Of a stretch of 64,000 nucleotides of DNA, positions 44,691 through 56,779 are shown piece after piece (positions within the stretch are counted from its first letter, which is position 1; each line of letters starts with the position of its first letter). The position numbers and the translations under genes are program-made. The DNA is taken from the NCBI GenBank assembly GCA_022606425.2, contig JAHDVF020000021.1:434001-498000 (forward strand). The letters are read 5' to 3'. The notes under the pieces were generated by a model, which was given only the letters and a program-made list of their open reading frames with translations, made no database searches and had not been told where the DNA came from. Source of the DNA: Lepidostoma basale. Taxonomy: Eukaryota; Arthropoda; Insecta; Trichoptera; Lepidostomatidae.

Positions 44691-45000
44691 CAATATAATA
44701 CATTACAATCACACATAAATAATATACGGGTATGCAGATGAGCTAGGAACTAAACGAGCAAGTTAGTTGCGGTTGAGAACTTTTCACGTTTTTTGTGAGA
44801 ACTATTTCCAGTCCGTAATAGATTGTTGTTTTCCCATTTGATTTTCCATTGATGAATTGGCTCTGCATTTAATGTGCTCCATTAACCCGATGCGTCTCGC
44901 CAGTTGAGGTACGCAAACACTTAATTTGTTTAAGTTTCTCTGACCCTATTGGCTTCACTTGGCCATTCGAACCACACAGATATTTAAACACAATAATAAC
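44690..45000. other. Unique non-repetitive stretch, possible regulatory element
   Basis: Moderate GC, no frame and no repeat similarity (for example CCGATGCGTCTCGCCAGTTG). Confidence 0.2.
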
Positions 45001-45284
45001 AGACGATCATAAATCTTCAGAATTACAACTCCAGGAAAGAGTAAAAAAATGGTAAATGTGTTGTTAAGCTATGTCAATGATTAGCGATTGAAAACATATC
45101 TTGTTAGATATTATTAAATTTCGTTATAAATTATGACCACAGATCCCATTAAGAAGAGACTTAGAACAGCTTTTCGATATCCAGACGTACGTGTTATCCA
45201 ATGAATTATTCTTACCTTGCAAAACATAAAATATAATACTTTCAGGAACAAAAATAACTTATTTACAAGAAAGCAAAATTTATA

Positions 45285-45540
45285 CTAGACTAGCGGCCCT
45301 GACAGGCGTTGTCCTGCCCGAACGTTGACTTGTCTGCTATTAGTTGGCAAGAAAAATAATCAAAAACCACAGAATTCGACATCAGCGTCATCTATGGTAA
45401 ACAAAAATAACTACGAATTATTCATGAACTTGCCAGAAGGTTTTTTACAATTGTGAATCTAAACCATCCAGAGACCCACTCAAACACACAAAAAGATCAT
45501 CAAAATCGATCCAACCGTTTAGTTGGAAATTAACTATAAT
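45285..45540 (-). repeat. Interspersed repeat fragment, class uncertain
   Basis: ACTAGCGGCCCTGACAGGCG at the left and ATCAAAATCGATCCAACCG near the right resemble a common insect interspersed repeat. A related end (GAAGCGAAACCCGCTAGTAG) is seen at 43795-43815. Confidence 0.35.
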
Positions 45541-45659
45541 ACATACGCCTTTACAGAAGAATTATATACCATATATATAAAGATTGCAAAGGTTTATATG
45601 TATAAAATATATAGTAAAGTAGTATATATATCGGCAAACAATAATTTATATAAAAGCAT

Positions 45660-45910
45660 TGTCCACTTACCAAAGATCAGGAGACCAGGACAGCTTAGAG
45701 AAGATGGTATTCGTGGACACCAACGCCGGACGTAGAGGTGGAGGAAGACCCCACTACGATGGACTGACCAAATAAAGGTGAATGATTGTCGAGGCAAGCT
45801 GCGGAGTGTCGGAAGAGCTGGAGAAGAACAGCGCACACCAAGTCGAAAGACAGAACCTCAGACATGAGTAAGCCACCTGGAAACATGTTATAAAGACGTG
45901 ACATAAATTT
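45660..45910 (+). repeat. Non-LTR retrotransposon 3' end
   Basis: GACGTAGAGGTGGAGGAAGA (RRRGGGRP), then ACTGACCAAATAAAGGTGAA, typical of the last RT codons. Broken frames on both strands. Confidence 0.5.
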
Positions 45911-46523
45911 ATTTAATGTGACTTATATTAAAATTTAATCTATGTAATACAATTTTATATCTTGTGAAATAAATATTATTTGTAAAAGCAATGGTGTAAA
46001 TTGGATAACGCCATAGAAAACAGGCGTTTTCACCAATATCAAATAATCTTGTGAAACGTGTATATTCGTAGTTGTATATTATTAAAATAGTTCGCCGTCG
46101 CGTGTTGATTTCGAATTTCTAAGTAAGAAACCAGGTAATTGTACGATACCTTTGATAAGACACCAGATATGGAATATGAAAGTACAAAGTGTTCAGCTAA
46201 ACTCATATCAATCACGCCTCAAAAAGCACGTATTTCAACAATAAAAGTAATGAAATAATACAAGTGTTAAAGATTACAAGATAACTACGTTTTCGATAGT
46301 AAGTAATGCGTGAAATGAATTTTAAAATATTCTCGTGTTATTTATAAGTGTTTGAAAGTATTTTTTTAAATAATAACAAAATAAGCTGTAAACGCCATTT
46401 GAACAATTTCTTAAAATACTTTTTTTTTCACTTTGAATAAGAAATTAAAAGAACATTAACTTAAAGTTTTATTTTTTTATGAATTAAAACACTGCTTTTT
46501 CCAATTTTGTGTTTATTATTCTC

Positions 46524-46650
46524 GAGATGTTCAATTCAATTCAATTCAATTCAATTTATTTTTAAATCATAAACATTACAGTATATAACCATCGGAGGCT
46601 TACACCTTCATCATTGGGAGAACGATACAAACTCGTGAAAAACAGGGTTT
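46524..46650 (-). repeat. Pentanucleotide repeat next to a family J-like fragment
   Basis: TCAAT repeated five times (46531-46556), then TTACACCTTCATCATTGGGA. It looks like the microsatellite tail of a retroelement in reverse orientation. Confidence 0.5.
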
Positions 46651-46889
46651 TAATTCATAAAAATTCTCTTTTTGGCGATCTTCCGGGAGAACGGTAGCCA
46701 ACAGGAATCTGATGCGCCACAACGTCAGAATATACAAAACCTGCGTAAGGTGAATACTGACATTAATCATCGAGACCATGAACGAAGGCTAAAGTCCGGG
46801 TGGCAGAGATGCGGACGCTGAGGATGATAGCATAAAAGACTCTTCGAGATAGAGTGAGGGACACGGTAAACTGCGAAATCTGCAAGGTG

Positions 46890-47100
46890 GAAGATATCGT
46901 GGTAGATATAGTGATAAGAGCTCTGACTTCCATACCGAAGGTCCCGTGTTTGTCACACTGTCTTTGGTCTGGTGTAGAATTCACGTAACAATAAAATGGC
47001 GATATATTGGCTACCTATCACATGTCACGAGAATCAAATATAATAGCTAAAAAATAAATGTATACAGCGATTGGGATCAAACGACCTGTAGTATATAAAA
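46890..47100 (+). repeat. tRNA-derived SINE (family D) with internal deletion
   Basis: AGCTCTGACTTCCATACCGA, then about 25 nt missing around the B box, then GTGTAGAATTCACGTAACAA to GGGATCAAACGACCTG. Confidence 0.72.
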
Positions 47101-48104
47101 AAAAACAATTAATTTTAAAAAAAATTAATAATAATAATAAAAAATATCGTAAGATGGGGCAGGATGGATCCCTCCAGAATCTGTGAAATTTGAATTTGAT
47201 AAAAATAGTATACTGAATAAGGATGACACCTTCATCTTTCACTCTATGTCATGGATTCATATTTGAATAACCTTTGTAATCGTTGTATTTAAACAACACT
47301 TTGTACTAACATGTTTCTGTCACATCTTTCCTCAACGTAAAAAATACTCGTATATGTTAAAATTCTACACTTAGGAAGGACATATGCATATAACATGTTT
47401 GTGTACAATGAAAAAGAATATAAGTATTGTAGAAATACAATGTTTTCAAAAGTTTTCCAAATGGATGATAATTGCAATTTTATCTAATTTCTAATTAAAT
47501 TATTACATCAAAGTGAAAGAGTTCTTTCAAATAATATTGAAGAACACATTTGTTTCCAGAAGTTTAAAAATGTGTTTATAATAGTGGGATATTTCTAAAA
47601 TGGATTTCTTAAAAAACAGACTCATTTAAAATATTAAACTTATAGAAAAAGAACGATGAAACATAGCACTGACGATATTTAAAGAAATTCGGATAATCTC
47701 ACATTCATATTCCGAAGAAATCTTGTACATTCATTCAGGGAAATTTTTAATAGGGTGAAGGTCATGTAAGTCTTAATAATTAAATCGTGTTATGGCTAAC
47801 GTGCGGAATCTCACTTCAGGTAAGCACCTTGACATTGTTTTTAGTTGTGGAATCATCGTTACGGTTTCTCTGAAATTGAGAATACATTCATTGGTTTTAT
47901 AAAAGTTTGCATTAGTCGTGTTTTACTCAAAGTCCCGATTTTTATACGGTATGTATGATTATTTTCACAGTTACGAAATTAAAAATATCTTCTGAAATTT
48001 CGTTGAATATATTATTGTAAATTGATTTAACTTTATGATTTAGGACATATATTTTTTCGTCAGTTGACCTATTCAAAGCTGTTTATTTTATTACACGTTT
48101 TGTT
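47100..48104. other. AT-rich intergenic sequence
   Basis: No gene or classed repeat seen. Confidence 0.5.
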
Positions 48105-48420
48105 AACTAACTAACTGACTAACCATCACGCCGTCTCCCGGAAAGGGTAGGCAGAAAGAATGGACTGTCACACTTTAACCGATGCGGCACTTCATCCTTC
48201 TCATTTCGCCCCGCTGTAGATGCGGTGTCGTGGGTTGCGAACCTCATAGTCACCAATAGGCATCTTCCGCGCACACTTCGATCGTCCAACATCCACAAAA
48301 AAATCTAAAACAAAAAATATAAAATAAAATAACAAAATAAAAATAATTTAACACATAATATTATTTTTAGATGGTGCACATATTGACTATTTAATTTATG
48401 ATCCACGTATCCACAGTTTT
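48105..48420 (-). repeat. SINE-like family B copy
   Basis: Reverse-strand copy whose left end is CTAACTAACTGACTAACC (the tail) and right end matches GTGGATACATGG at 1232. Comparison of this copy with 1232-1560 defines the element length of about 310 nt. Confidence 0.78.
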
Positions 48421-48924
48421 TTTTAATAGAAGAAATTATTCAAATTGTCGTTGGAACAAATGAAAAATTTATTTTTACACCTGTCAAAAATATTTATCGA
48501 AACGAGAAAACTTGTATAATTTTAATATCAAAACAGTACAAACGTATAACGTATCACAATTAACTATTATTAAGTGCGGCAACAATCAAATTGACCAAAA
48601 CAATTCACTTATACACGAAATATCTCCAAATTTACGGGAAAACCACATGAACCAAAACAAATTTTCAAAATCAAAAACAGACTGTTTTCGTTTTGTTGTC
48701 GAATATATTATGATCTTCATACTACAATATATTTTAGCTTATATTTAAGTTTATGTAATACATAATGCTAGTATGAAAAAACTTTATATTTAAATAATAC
48801 AATCGATACCTTAAAACCATTTCCGTTCTTGTGATTCATCTTCGAAAATAAAATTATAATCATATTAGTCTCATATTTTAGATTACGACTTGTTATAATT
48901 AATGGCTTTAATTTTGACTAAATA

Positions 48925-49150
48925 GTATTCTTCTTCTTCTTCAGCCTCCTGTGGCCGTCTACTCCTGAACGTAGGCCTCCTCTCATATTTTCTACTCCTT
49001 TCAATCCTAAGCGATCCGCACCCAGGCACTTCCCGCGCTCTTCCGGATATCGTCGCGCCAACACAACTATGGGCGCCTAACTCCACGCTTTGCCTTTCTC
49101 GGGTACTAGCACAGCAACACGTCTCCTCAAACCCCACTTAAGGGATGCGG
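48925..49150 (-). repeat. Non-LTR retrotransposon 3' end
   Basis: Minus strand GGAGGCCTACGTTCAGGAGT and CTGAAGAAGAAGAAG, a common 3' end type. The apparent 84-codon minus-strand frame belongs to it. Confidence 0.6.
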
Positions 49151-49317
49151 CCAACTCGATAACGTTGGAGACTTTAGCCCTGGCTCATATGTCCTCATTT
49201 CTGATTCTGTTTCACAAGCTAAAACCCAACATGACTCTCTTCATTGCTTTATATGTGATTCTCAGCTAGTTGGCACTTTTTTGTGACATTATGACTAAGT
49301 TGTATATAATGAAATCA

Positions 49318-49986
49318 TTAAAGAGGACCCTGGTGAATCTAAAAACATGTTATACAACGCATTGATTCGGAGCAGACTCGAAAGTTGTTCTGTGATATGG
49401 AGTCCTCACGAGGCGAGATATTCCATTATGCTGGAGAGGGTTCAGAAAAAATTTCTGAGGTATCTCTACATGAGGGAGTATGGTAGCTATTCTTGGCTCT
49501 ATCCCACGGCATTTCTTTTGGGAATGCTCGGACCCAATTTTCTACAGCTTCGAAGAGATGGACATCTAATTACCCATTTCTTTAGATTAATTAGGGGATG
49601 CTTCGAGAACTCGGCCGTACTGGAGGGTGTTCGGCTTTTTGTCCCCGATAGATATCTCCGACAGCGACAGCACAGATTGTTTTACCTACCGGCTGCCAGA
49701 ACCAATCTGCCTCTGGTGACACCGGTGGGAAGAGCAATTAGTCTGCTGAACGCGGTCTCCTCGGAGATCGACGTCTTTCATGTTAGTGAAAGTACGTTCA
49801 GAAGGCAAATACTCTTAATTCTGGAGAGTATCCTGTCTTCCTAATGTTGAACCATCTCTTATGCGTTTCTGGTAGCATACTATATATAATATATTATTTT
49901 ACCTGTTCTCAATAGATGCCTTAAAAATAAATTTTGTAATGTCTGTTGATGAAATAAACTGATTTGATTTGATTTGATTTGATTTA
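49318..49986 (+). repeat. Jockey/CR1-type retrotransposon 3' end with (TGATT)n tail
   Basis: An open 165-codon frame (49347-49844) reads MLYNALIRSRLESCSVIWSP and MLERVQKKFLRYLYM, the C-terminal thumb region of Jockey/CR1-like reverse transcriptases. About 115 nt after the stop comes a tail of TGATT units (49961-49986). A young 5'-truncated copy rather than a host gene. Confidence 0.8.
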
Positions 49987-50249
49987 TTGTTAAATTTCTA
50001 CTTTGAAAGAATAAAACATTAAAAATCGATGAATACATTCATTCTATTGTTAGAAAGTTGAGGTAATGTAAAAATATTCGACAGTCGAACACTTTTTTTC
50101 CATTTTATATTTTAAAGAAACGCAATTCAAAGCATTCCTGCTTTAAAATTAATTTATTCGAATAAAAAGTGTGAAGACTGAATTTATAGATCAGGCGTAT
50201 AATTAAATGACGCGGTAAGATTTCGATACAAAAGCTATTTTAACGGCGA

Positions 50250-50520
50250 AACTAAACGCTTTTATCGATAGTGCAAGGCAGTCAGGCAGTCAAATGTCAG
50301 AAATAATTTGGGTACCGCCACAGCGTGAATTATGGGCGCTCCTTGGAAATCGTGTCCGACGAATGATCAGTTATAAAACCACACACAGATTATTGAAACA
50401 GGTAAAATTATGAAACGACCTACAATCATTTCACGAATATCTGCATTCATTTATGTTTGCAGCTGATTCTCGGGATGGAAACCGTCTTCAATTTTTATTG
50501 TTATTCACCATGGATATCAG
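50250..50520. other. Unique non-repetitive stretch, possible regulatory element
   Basis: Contains GTACCGCCACAGCGTGAAT and TTATGGGCGCTCC; no frame, no repeat match. Confidence 0.2.
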
Positions 50521-51084
50521 CAAAACTGTCAGTACAATTTGCATTAAAAAAGTTTTAATGTAAAGATATTTCATTCATAATAAAATATTTAAAAAGTAAA
50601 CAAATATTACGGCAATCATTATGAACACATTTTTTTATTACCCTTATGGCCGACCAAATAATCAATGCCATAAAAAGCGTTCTTATATTATTATATGATT
50701 TTGATGTTTTCCTATTTTTTTTAAAAGTGGAATATTTTGAGTGTTTTTTTTTTTTTAATATTTAAGAATTTTTTGCTGGTGACAATAACTTTATGCATCA
50801 AAATAGTAAAAGTAAATTTAGTTCGTAAAAGCATATTAAACGAATATATAAATTAGAAATGTTAAAGAAAATGTACACGACCATTGATAGTTCTCAAAAT
50901 AGGTAAAAAATTAAGGAATACAAAGCATCCAATCTACCAAATTTTAGAGGTCTTCTGTGTTAGAAATTGAAAATAGCGATTTGCATGATAAGTCATTAAG
51001 TGGAAGAGAATAAAAAATATATTTAGATAGACCATGCCGTCTCTACCTACAAGTTCAAAAAAATGGTGTAATGTTCAGTAATTA

Positions 51085-52368
51085 TAAGGAGTACGCATTA
51101 ATTCGTGCGGTTTTCTAAGTGAGGACGTTACTAATATTATTTCGCGTCGTGTTCATCCGTGACTATATTCATTTGAAAGCTACTGTCATTGCGCGTCTTT
51201 TTCAGTATATGTCATTTGGTTGAAGCGTAAACAACAATTTTTTCTATTCATTTGAAAATGTCGAACTTTGTGCCGGGAAAGTGTTTTTGCGGGGAGTTCT
51301 TCTTCATTACTTTAACATGAAGTAAAAAGCTACCGAAAGTCATCGTATTTTAGTGGAGGTTTATGATGACCATGTTCTAGCTGATCGAACGTGCCAGAAG
51401 TGGTTTGCACGGTTTAAACTGGCAATTTCGACTTAGAAGACGAAGAACGACCCGGACAGCCAAAAAAATTTGAAAATGAAGAATTGGAGGCATTGTTCGA
51501 TGAAGGCGCGTGCCAAACGCAAGAAGAACATGTTAAATCATTGGGAGTTGATCAAGCAACCATTTTCAGGCGTTTAAAAGCATAGGGATTCATCCAAAAG
51601 CTTGGAAATTAGGTGCCGTATGAATTGAAGCCAAGAGACGTCGAACGCCGATTCTGCATGTCGGAAATGTTGCTTGAATGCCACAAAAAGAAGTCATTTT
51701 TACATCGGATTGTCACTGGTGATGAAAAATGGATTCACTACGATAACCCTAAGCGCAAAAAATCGTATGCGAAGCCCGGCCAACCATAAACATCCACGGC
51801 AAAGCCGAATATCCATGGCGCCAAGGTAATGCTCTATATTTGGTGGGATCACAAGGGTGTGTTGTATTATGAGCTGTTGAAATCGGGTCAGACGATCAAA
51901 GGGGACCTCTACCAAACACAATTGATTCGTTTGAAGAGAGCGATCGCGGAAAAACGCCCAGAATATGCGACTAAACACGAATCCATAATTTTCCATCATG
52001 ACAACGCTCGGCCACATTTTGCAAGACCGGTTAAAAACTATTTGGAAAACAGTGGGTGGGAAGTTCTACTTCACCCGCCTTATAGCCCAGACATGGCCCC
52101 TTTTGATTACTACTCGTTCAGATCAATGAAGAATGCCCTCACCGGAATACGCTTCACTTCAGAACAGGGTATCAAAAATTGGCTCGATTCGTTCTTGGCC
52201 ACCAAGCCGGAGAAGTTCTTTTGGGATAGAATCCACAAACTGCCAAAAAGATGGACAAATGTCGTAGCTTTCTATGTACAATACTTTGAACATTGAATGT
52301 ATAACCATTTTTTCACAATAAAGCCTTAATTTTCGAAAAAAAACGCACGAATTAATGCATACTCCCAA
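51085..52368 (+). mobile_element. mariner element, 1284 bp, both ends and TA duplication present
   Basis: The TIRs share GCATTAATTCGTGCG near the tips, with left tip TAAGGAGTACG and right tip (complement) TTGGGAGTATG. TA flanks both sides (51083-51084, 52369-52370). The length is typical of a full mariner. The transposase inside is broken. Confidence 0.88.
51258..52296 (+). pseudogene. mariner transposase, D34D type, inactivated
   Basis: The start (MSNFVPGK) is still recognisable, but the first half has frameshifts and several stops. In the second half the catalytic triad can be read in one frame: D at 51721 (VTGDEKWIHYDN), D at 52000 (HHDNARPH), D at 52105 (SPDMAPFDYY). The last two are 34 residues apart, the mariner signature. 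A TAA at 51787 lies in that frame. The final 155 codons (51829-52296) are open. Confidence 0.9.
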
Positions 52369-52701
52369 TATATTACAATTTTTTTAAGCTTATTCAATTT
52401 CCATTAATTTTCAAAACTTTATAACAAAATTTCTAAAAAATTAATAATAAAAAAATCTGTAACAAATCGATGATCTTATTCGAGCGTACTTTTTCAAACC
52501 GCTACGATCAAAGAAATAAATTTCTCGATGCTTCTATCCAAACTAAAAACTTTCGTCTAAGTCAAATATCACGTGAAATGTTTTAAGTTCATACTTTTTA
52601 TTTACTTCTATGTTCGCCATACTTTGTGTTGTAGATGCTTTATTTGTCTTTTTCTTTTTTTATATACTTTGTATGTACAACACTATTAAAATTACATATC
52701 A

Positions 52702-52732
52702 AACATGTTTCGGATCACCAGTCCTTCTTCAG
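52702..52732 (-). ncRNA. Hammerhead-like motif, family H left arm
   Basis: Minus strand CTGAAGA, AGGACTGGTGATCC (stem II reduced), GAAACATGTT. Core boxes intact and GTT allowed as a cleavage triplet. Stem I pairs TATCA with TGATA, 5 perfect bp. Confidence 0.55.
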
Positions 52733-52894
52733 TGATACATATTATGAAGATACATATTTAAAATATTATAAAATTGTTTACAAAATGATCAATTTTGACA
52801 GATGTTTTAAAGATTTATAACATCTGTCAAAATTTATCATATTTGTAAACCATTTTAATAATATTTTAAATATGTATCTTTATAATATGTATCA

Positions 52895-52922
52895 CTGAAG
52901 GACTGATTGTCCGAAACATGTC
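52895..52922 (+). ncRNA. Hammerhead-like motif, family H right arm, 3-nt core deletion
   Basis: CTGAAGGACTGATTGTCC then GAAACATGTC. Compared with the left arm, three bases between the first core box and stem II are missing. GTC and stem I (TATCA/TGATA) are kept. Confidence 0.4.
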
Positions 52923-52971
52923 TGATATGTAATTTTAATAGTGTGGTATATACAAATTATCTACTCGTATA

Positions 52972-53128
52972 TAACTAACTAACTAACCATCACGCCATCT
53001 CCCTGAAAGGGTAGGCAGAAAGAATGGACTGTCACACTTTTACTGATGCGGCACTCCATCCTTCTCTTTTCGCTCCGCGGGAGACGCGGTGTGATGGGTT
53101 GCGAACCTCATCGCCACAAACATACTCA
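52972..53128 (-). repeat. SINE-like family B, 5'-truncated copy
   Basis: Contains the tail (AACTAACTAACCATCACGCC), the cassette TGCGGCACTCCATCCTTC and GGGTTGCGAACCTCATCGCC, then stops. Confidence 0.75.
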
Positions 53129-53129
53129 C

Positions 53130-54429
53130 ATACTAGCACTCGTATATAAAAAAAGTAAAAGAGAAATCTTACTTTTTATTTATGTTATCATAGGGAATGT
53201 CACATTGGTAATTCGCGCGATATCTAATTACAGTTTCTTTGTTTTTCTTTTTATATTAAACTATGATAAATAACTAGAACATAAGAATATTTTGACTCTT
53301 ATAATACCCTTCTTGTCTCTAGGAAATTTTCGTTTCCTTATTTTAAATTCAAATCAATGTCAAACAATATTTTAAAAGTGATATATAACATTTGTTTTTG
53401 CTATTTAGACAGATTTCCGCCTGTGGCCTCAAGTCCTGTAAATGTCATTTGTTATACAGGATATTGCAAATATTATATGTCGAATCGGTTTCCGATTATT
53501 TTTGAAGCTGGTATTTAAAAACTCAACAATAAATTACATCGTCATAGTCGTTAATCTATAGTATATATAAGAATTTTCAGTTCATTTTGGTGCGTTCAGG
53601 AGATATAATATTATAATAACCCTATAGATTATTTCTACATGATATAATTACCGAAATGTTTTTTAAAGATAATTGAAAATTATGCAATATTATTGAAAAT
53701 GATAATGAAAATATAGTGATTATTTACAGAGTTGTTTACCGTAAAGCAATTAAAATTAGAGTGAAAAATAATGCCTTAATTAAATCTTAATATCAATATC
53801 TTAAAATTAACTGTGTATTTCACAAAAATACAATGTTTTCTTGATTTTTAATATATTGCTAGGTCATGATCAAAAGGCAAAATTTGGCACTTCCTTAAAA
53901 TATAATCAAGCTTCTAATAAAATACTAAATACAGAAATGATAATATGTGTATTAAACAATGATAACCATAACAGAGAAAAGTTGTATTTTTATTAAATAT
54001 TTGCCCATTTGTAAAGTATATCCACGTACGGTAAAACAAAAAAACAGTTAAACACATTAAACATTATAATTAACAATGTCATTTATACTAAAAATCTTTA
54101 ATAATCAGAATCTTTGTAAAAGTGATCAAAAATTTCTATTGATTTGAAAGTTAGCCATTTATATGGTACGAAATTATTTACTAAAAAAACTAATAAAATG
54201 ATTGTTTATTATTGTAGTAAAAAATACGAGTGTATTTTCCATTTTAAAAATTAATCTGAAACATAATTTACAATGTTGTGCAATATGATAAAACTTTACC
54301 AATTTTAATGTTGACTGTAAAAATAATGTGTCCACGTAATATTGCCCCACAGCGTATAACATCGAAATAACGTATTGAGGGAAATGCTCTCTATAAATCT
54401 GAACATAAAACGAGTATCCCGAATGCATA
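53130..54429. other. AT-rich intergenic sequence
   Basis: No gene or classed repeat seen. Confidence 0.5.
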
Positions 54430-54690
54430 AATTAAAGTGTCGTAACGTTTGATAATAAATTGGCGGCATGACTCATTAGCTGGCTGGACAGACTCCACTT
54501 GGGCAATTCTCGGTCCGAATCACTCTTGACCCAATTAGACTCCTCCTACATAATTGTCAAAACATATTTACGCGGTTATGCAGAAAACAGCCAGGAAAAT
54601 TAACACAATTAAATCGCAATATTATTTTATAATTGCAGAACAAGGTCGGCTATGCAGTTGTCAATACATCTAATCCAAAGCCGTTATCTT
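54430..54690. other. Unique non-repetitive stretch, possible regulatory element
   Basis: Moderate GC island (AGACTCCACTTGGGCAATTC and GCGGTTATGCAGAAAACAGC) between AT-rich sequence. No coding frame. Confidence 0.2.
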
Positions 54691-54744
54691 AGGATTATTT
54701 TATTTGATTTAACTGTTGTTTTTCATGAATAAATCTAATTTATA

Positions 54745-54898
54745 TATCGGCCATGTTCAAACTCGGAAGAATCGACTTGCATGTGTGACTCGCTGTATGA
54801 ATGTGGAGGAACCTTTAGAGGTGTGTCAGGATATAGTACTGTGACGGTCTATGATCTCTGCCTACACTTACGGGGAAACAGCGTGATGGTTTGTTGTT
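54745..54898 (+). repeat. LINE family A tail
   Basis: CATGTTCAAACTCGGAAGAA to GGAAACAGCGTGATGG. Ends in TTTGTTGTTT rather than TTAG. Confidence 0.7.
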
Positions 54899-55242
54899 TA
54901 ATTAGATGTGCATATTAGTTATCGTATAAGATCACGTTATTATAATTTATATGATTATTGATATTGGTATCCTTAAAATTTTGAATGCGAAGGACTACGA
55001 TATACCCAGCTCATATTTGAATTTTTGATGATTTATTGTTGTTACTATACCATATATTAATGATGGTAGAAGTTAGATGGTAAATAATGAAACTAAATAA
55101 TTAACTTTTTTAATATGTATATGATGTGAAATTAAACTATAATAAATATAAATTATAAAAAAACTTTTTTGCTTTCATTATAGTTAAGGTAATGTTTATC
55201 TTGTAACTTTTTTTCTTTGATTATCTTGTAACGCTTTTTACA

Positions 55243-55700
55243 GAAAAGAGAATAATAAGTAGAATAAATGCAATAGAAGTGAGATCTCTTAGACGAATGT
55301 GTGGATACTCTGTGTATGATAGAGTGTCGAATGAAAATATTAGAAGTGCATGCGGTGCGAATGATGGTGTCATGAACAAAATAATGAAAGGATCATTAAG
55401 ATGGTTTGGACATATGGAAAGAATGAATGAAGAAATAATGGTAAAAAAAATTATACGTTAATGATGTAAATGGAACCAGAAATAGAGGAAGACCGAGGAA
55501 AACGTGGCACGATCAAATAAATCAAATATTGAATGTCAGCCATGTGAGGAGTCAGAGAAATCGACGCGCGTGCATGACACGATGTATGAATGTTGAGGAA
55601 GCGAGAGAAATATGTCAGGAAAGAAAGATGTGGCAGTCCATTCTTTCTGCCTACCCCTTCGGGGAGACGGCGTGATGGTTAGTTAGTTAGTTAGTTAGAG
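55243..55700 (+). repeat. LINE family A, longest clear 3' end
   Basis: Encodes MRSLRRMCGYSVYDRVSNEN and [20 protein letters not shown] before a frameshift, then the usual tail GGGGAGACGGCGTGATGG and five TTAG-type units. The RRMCG...DRV...LRW.GH order is the C-terminal end of insect non-LTR reverse transcriptases. Confidence 0.82.
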
Positions 55701-55754
55701 AATAATAACTTTTCGTTTACATGCATAATACTTCATTTTATTAACTATTTAATT

Positions 55755-55825
55755 GAAACACTGTTATAATATCACAATTGTCGCGACAGCTGTTTCGCTA
55801 ACCAAGCTAGCATCATCAGGTGTAT
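55755..55825 (-). repeat. Family G terminal fragment
   Basis: AAACACTGTTATAATATCAC followed by the fully conserved hammerhead candidate (55785-55819). The mirror arm is absent. Confidence 0.55.
55785..55819 (-). ncRNA. Hammerhead ribozyme candidate with fully conserved core, family G
   Basis: Minus strand CTGATGA, stem II GCTA...TAGC, GAAA, the 8-nt palindrome ACAGCTGT, then C (triplet GTC). Every position of the usual core is present. Stem III as a monomer would be only 2-3 bp, which is the form known to act as a dimer. Stem I is not obvious in the flanks, so folding must be tested. Confidence 0.6.
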
Positions 55826-56779
55826 TTTTTTATATTTTCCAATTACGTTTAGTACAAATATACAATTAGAGCAATATTTTGTAGAATTGTGGCTTTGAGT
55901 AACATTTAATTTAGTAATAAAATACGTATGGCTGTTTTCTGCATAACAATATTCAAATATTGTCTATTATATTTTGTAAACTCATGTGATTAAATTAAGA
56001 GCTTGTCTCATACACAATGGTTTCCTAAAATTCACTTTCACTCTTACCTAACGGACAACAACGCATGCTGAGATGTTGATCGATTATATTTCAATGTTTT
56101 TATTTCACAGGCACGTTTTTTTTCGAATGGTATTCTACAAGGTCTGGAATAACGCGTACAGGTGTCACGGTGTTTAACGAGAAGGTGTGGTTGAAATATT
56201 TTATTATAGGTTCATAAAAAAATACCGGAAGTCAATCATTATAGTGATAGCTTTATTATGTATATTATAATATATTATGGTTCATATCTGTGTTCAGTGT
56301 GTATTTATAATATATATTATTATGCTGACGTATAGTAAATAAATTGTTAGAAGTGTTTAAAATTTATAAATAATCAAACAATTATAAGAACATTTCGAAG
56401 GCATCTTTAACAAGACATAAAAAAATAATAATAACAAAATTATTTCTATATAGCTTTAGCCCAACGATTGTGAATAAAAAATCAATAATTGAAATTATTA
56501 ATACAAATACCTCAACAGATTCGTTGTTGGTGTTGGTTATTGATAATTCACAGCGAGCTGGTGAAACCGGTCAGAACTAGAAAAACAAGTAGAATAAAAT
56601 TATGTCATAATCATGTTATTCATACATTTTCAAAACATTAATGATAACGTATGGGAATGACGTATTTCACCTTACTAAGGCATTACTAAAAAAGATAATA
56701 TAGACCTCTTCATTAACATTAAATAGTTTAAATAATTAATATTTTTAATTGAAATTTCTTGTTAGACGTTCATTTTAAG

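Larger units (their letters stand above)
52655..52965. repeat. Family H fold-back element
   Basis: TTGTATGTACAACACTATTA at the left mirrors TAATAGTGTGGTATATACAA at the right. The centre pairs GACAGATGTT with AACATCTGTC. About 310 bp in total, with hammerhead-like motifs in both arms. Confidence 0.8.

Noticed and set aside
49347..49844. 165-codon open frame as a host gene
   Set aside because: It is the thumb/C-terminal part of a Jockey/CR1-like reverse transcriptase with a microsatellite tail behind it.
55680..55700. (TTAG)n tracts as telomere-like repeats
   Set aside because: They are the variable tails of family A/B elements (GTTA unit, four bases, not TTAGG).
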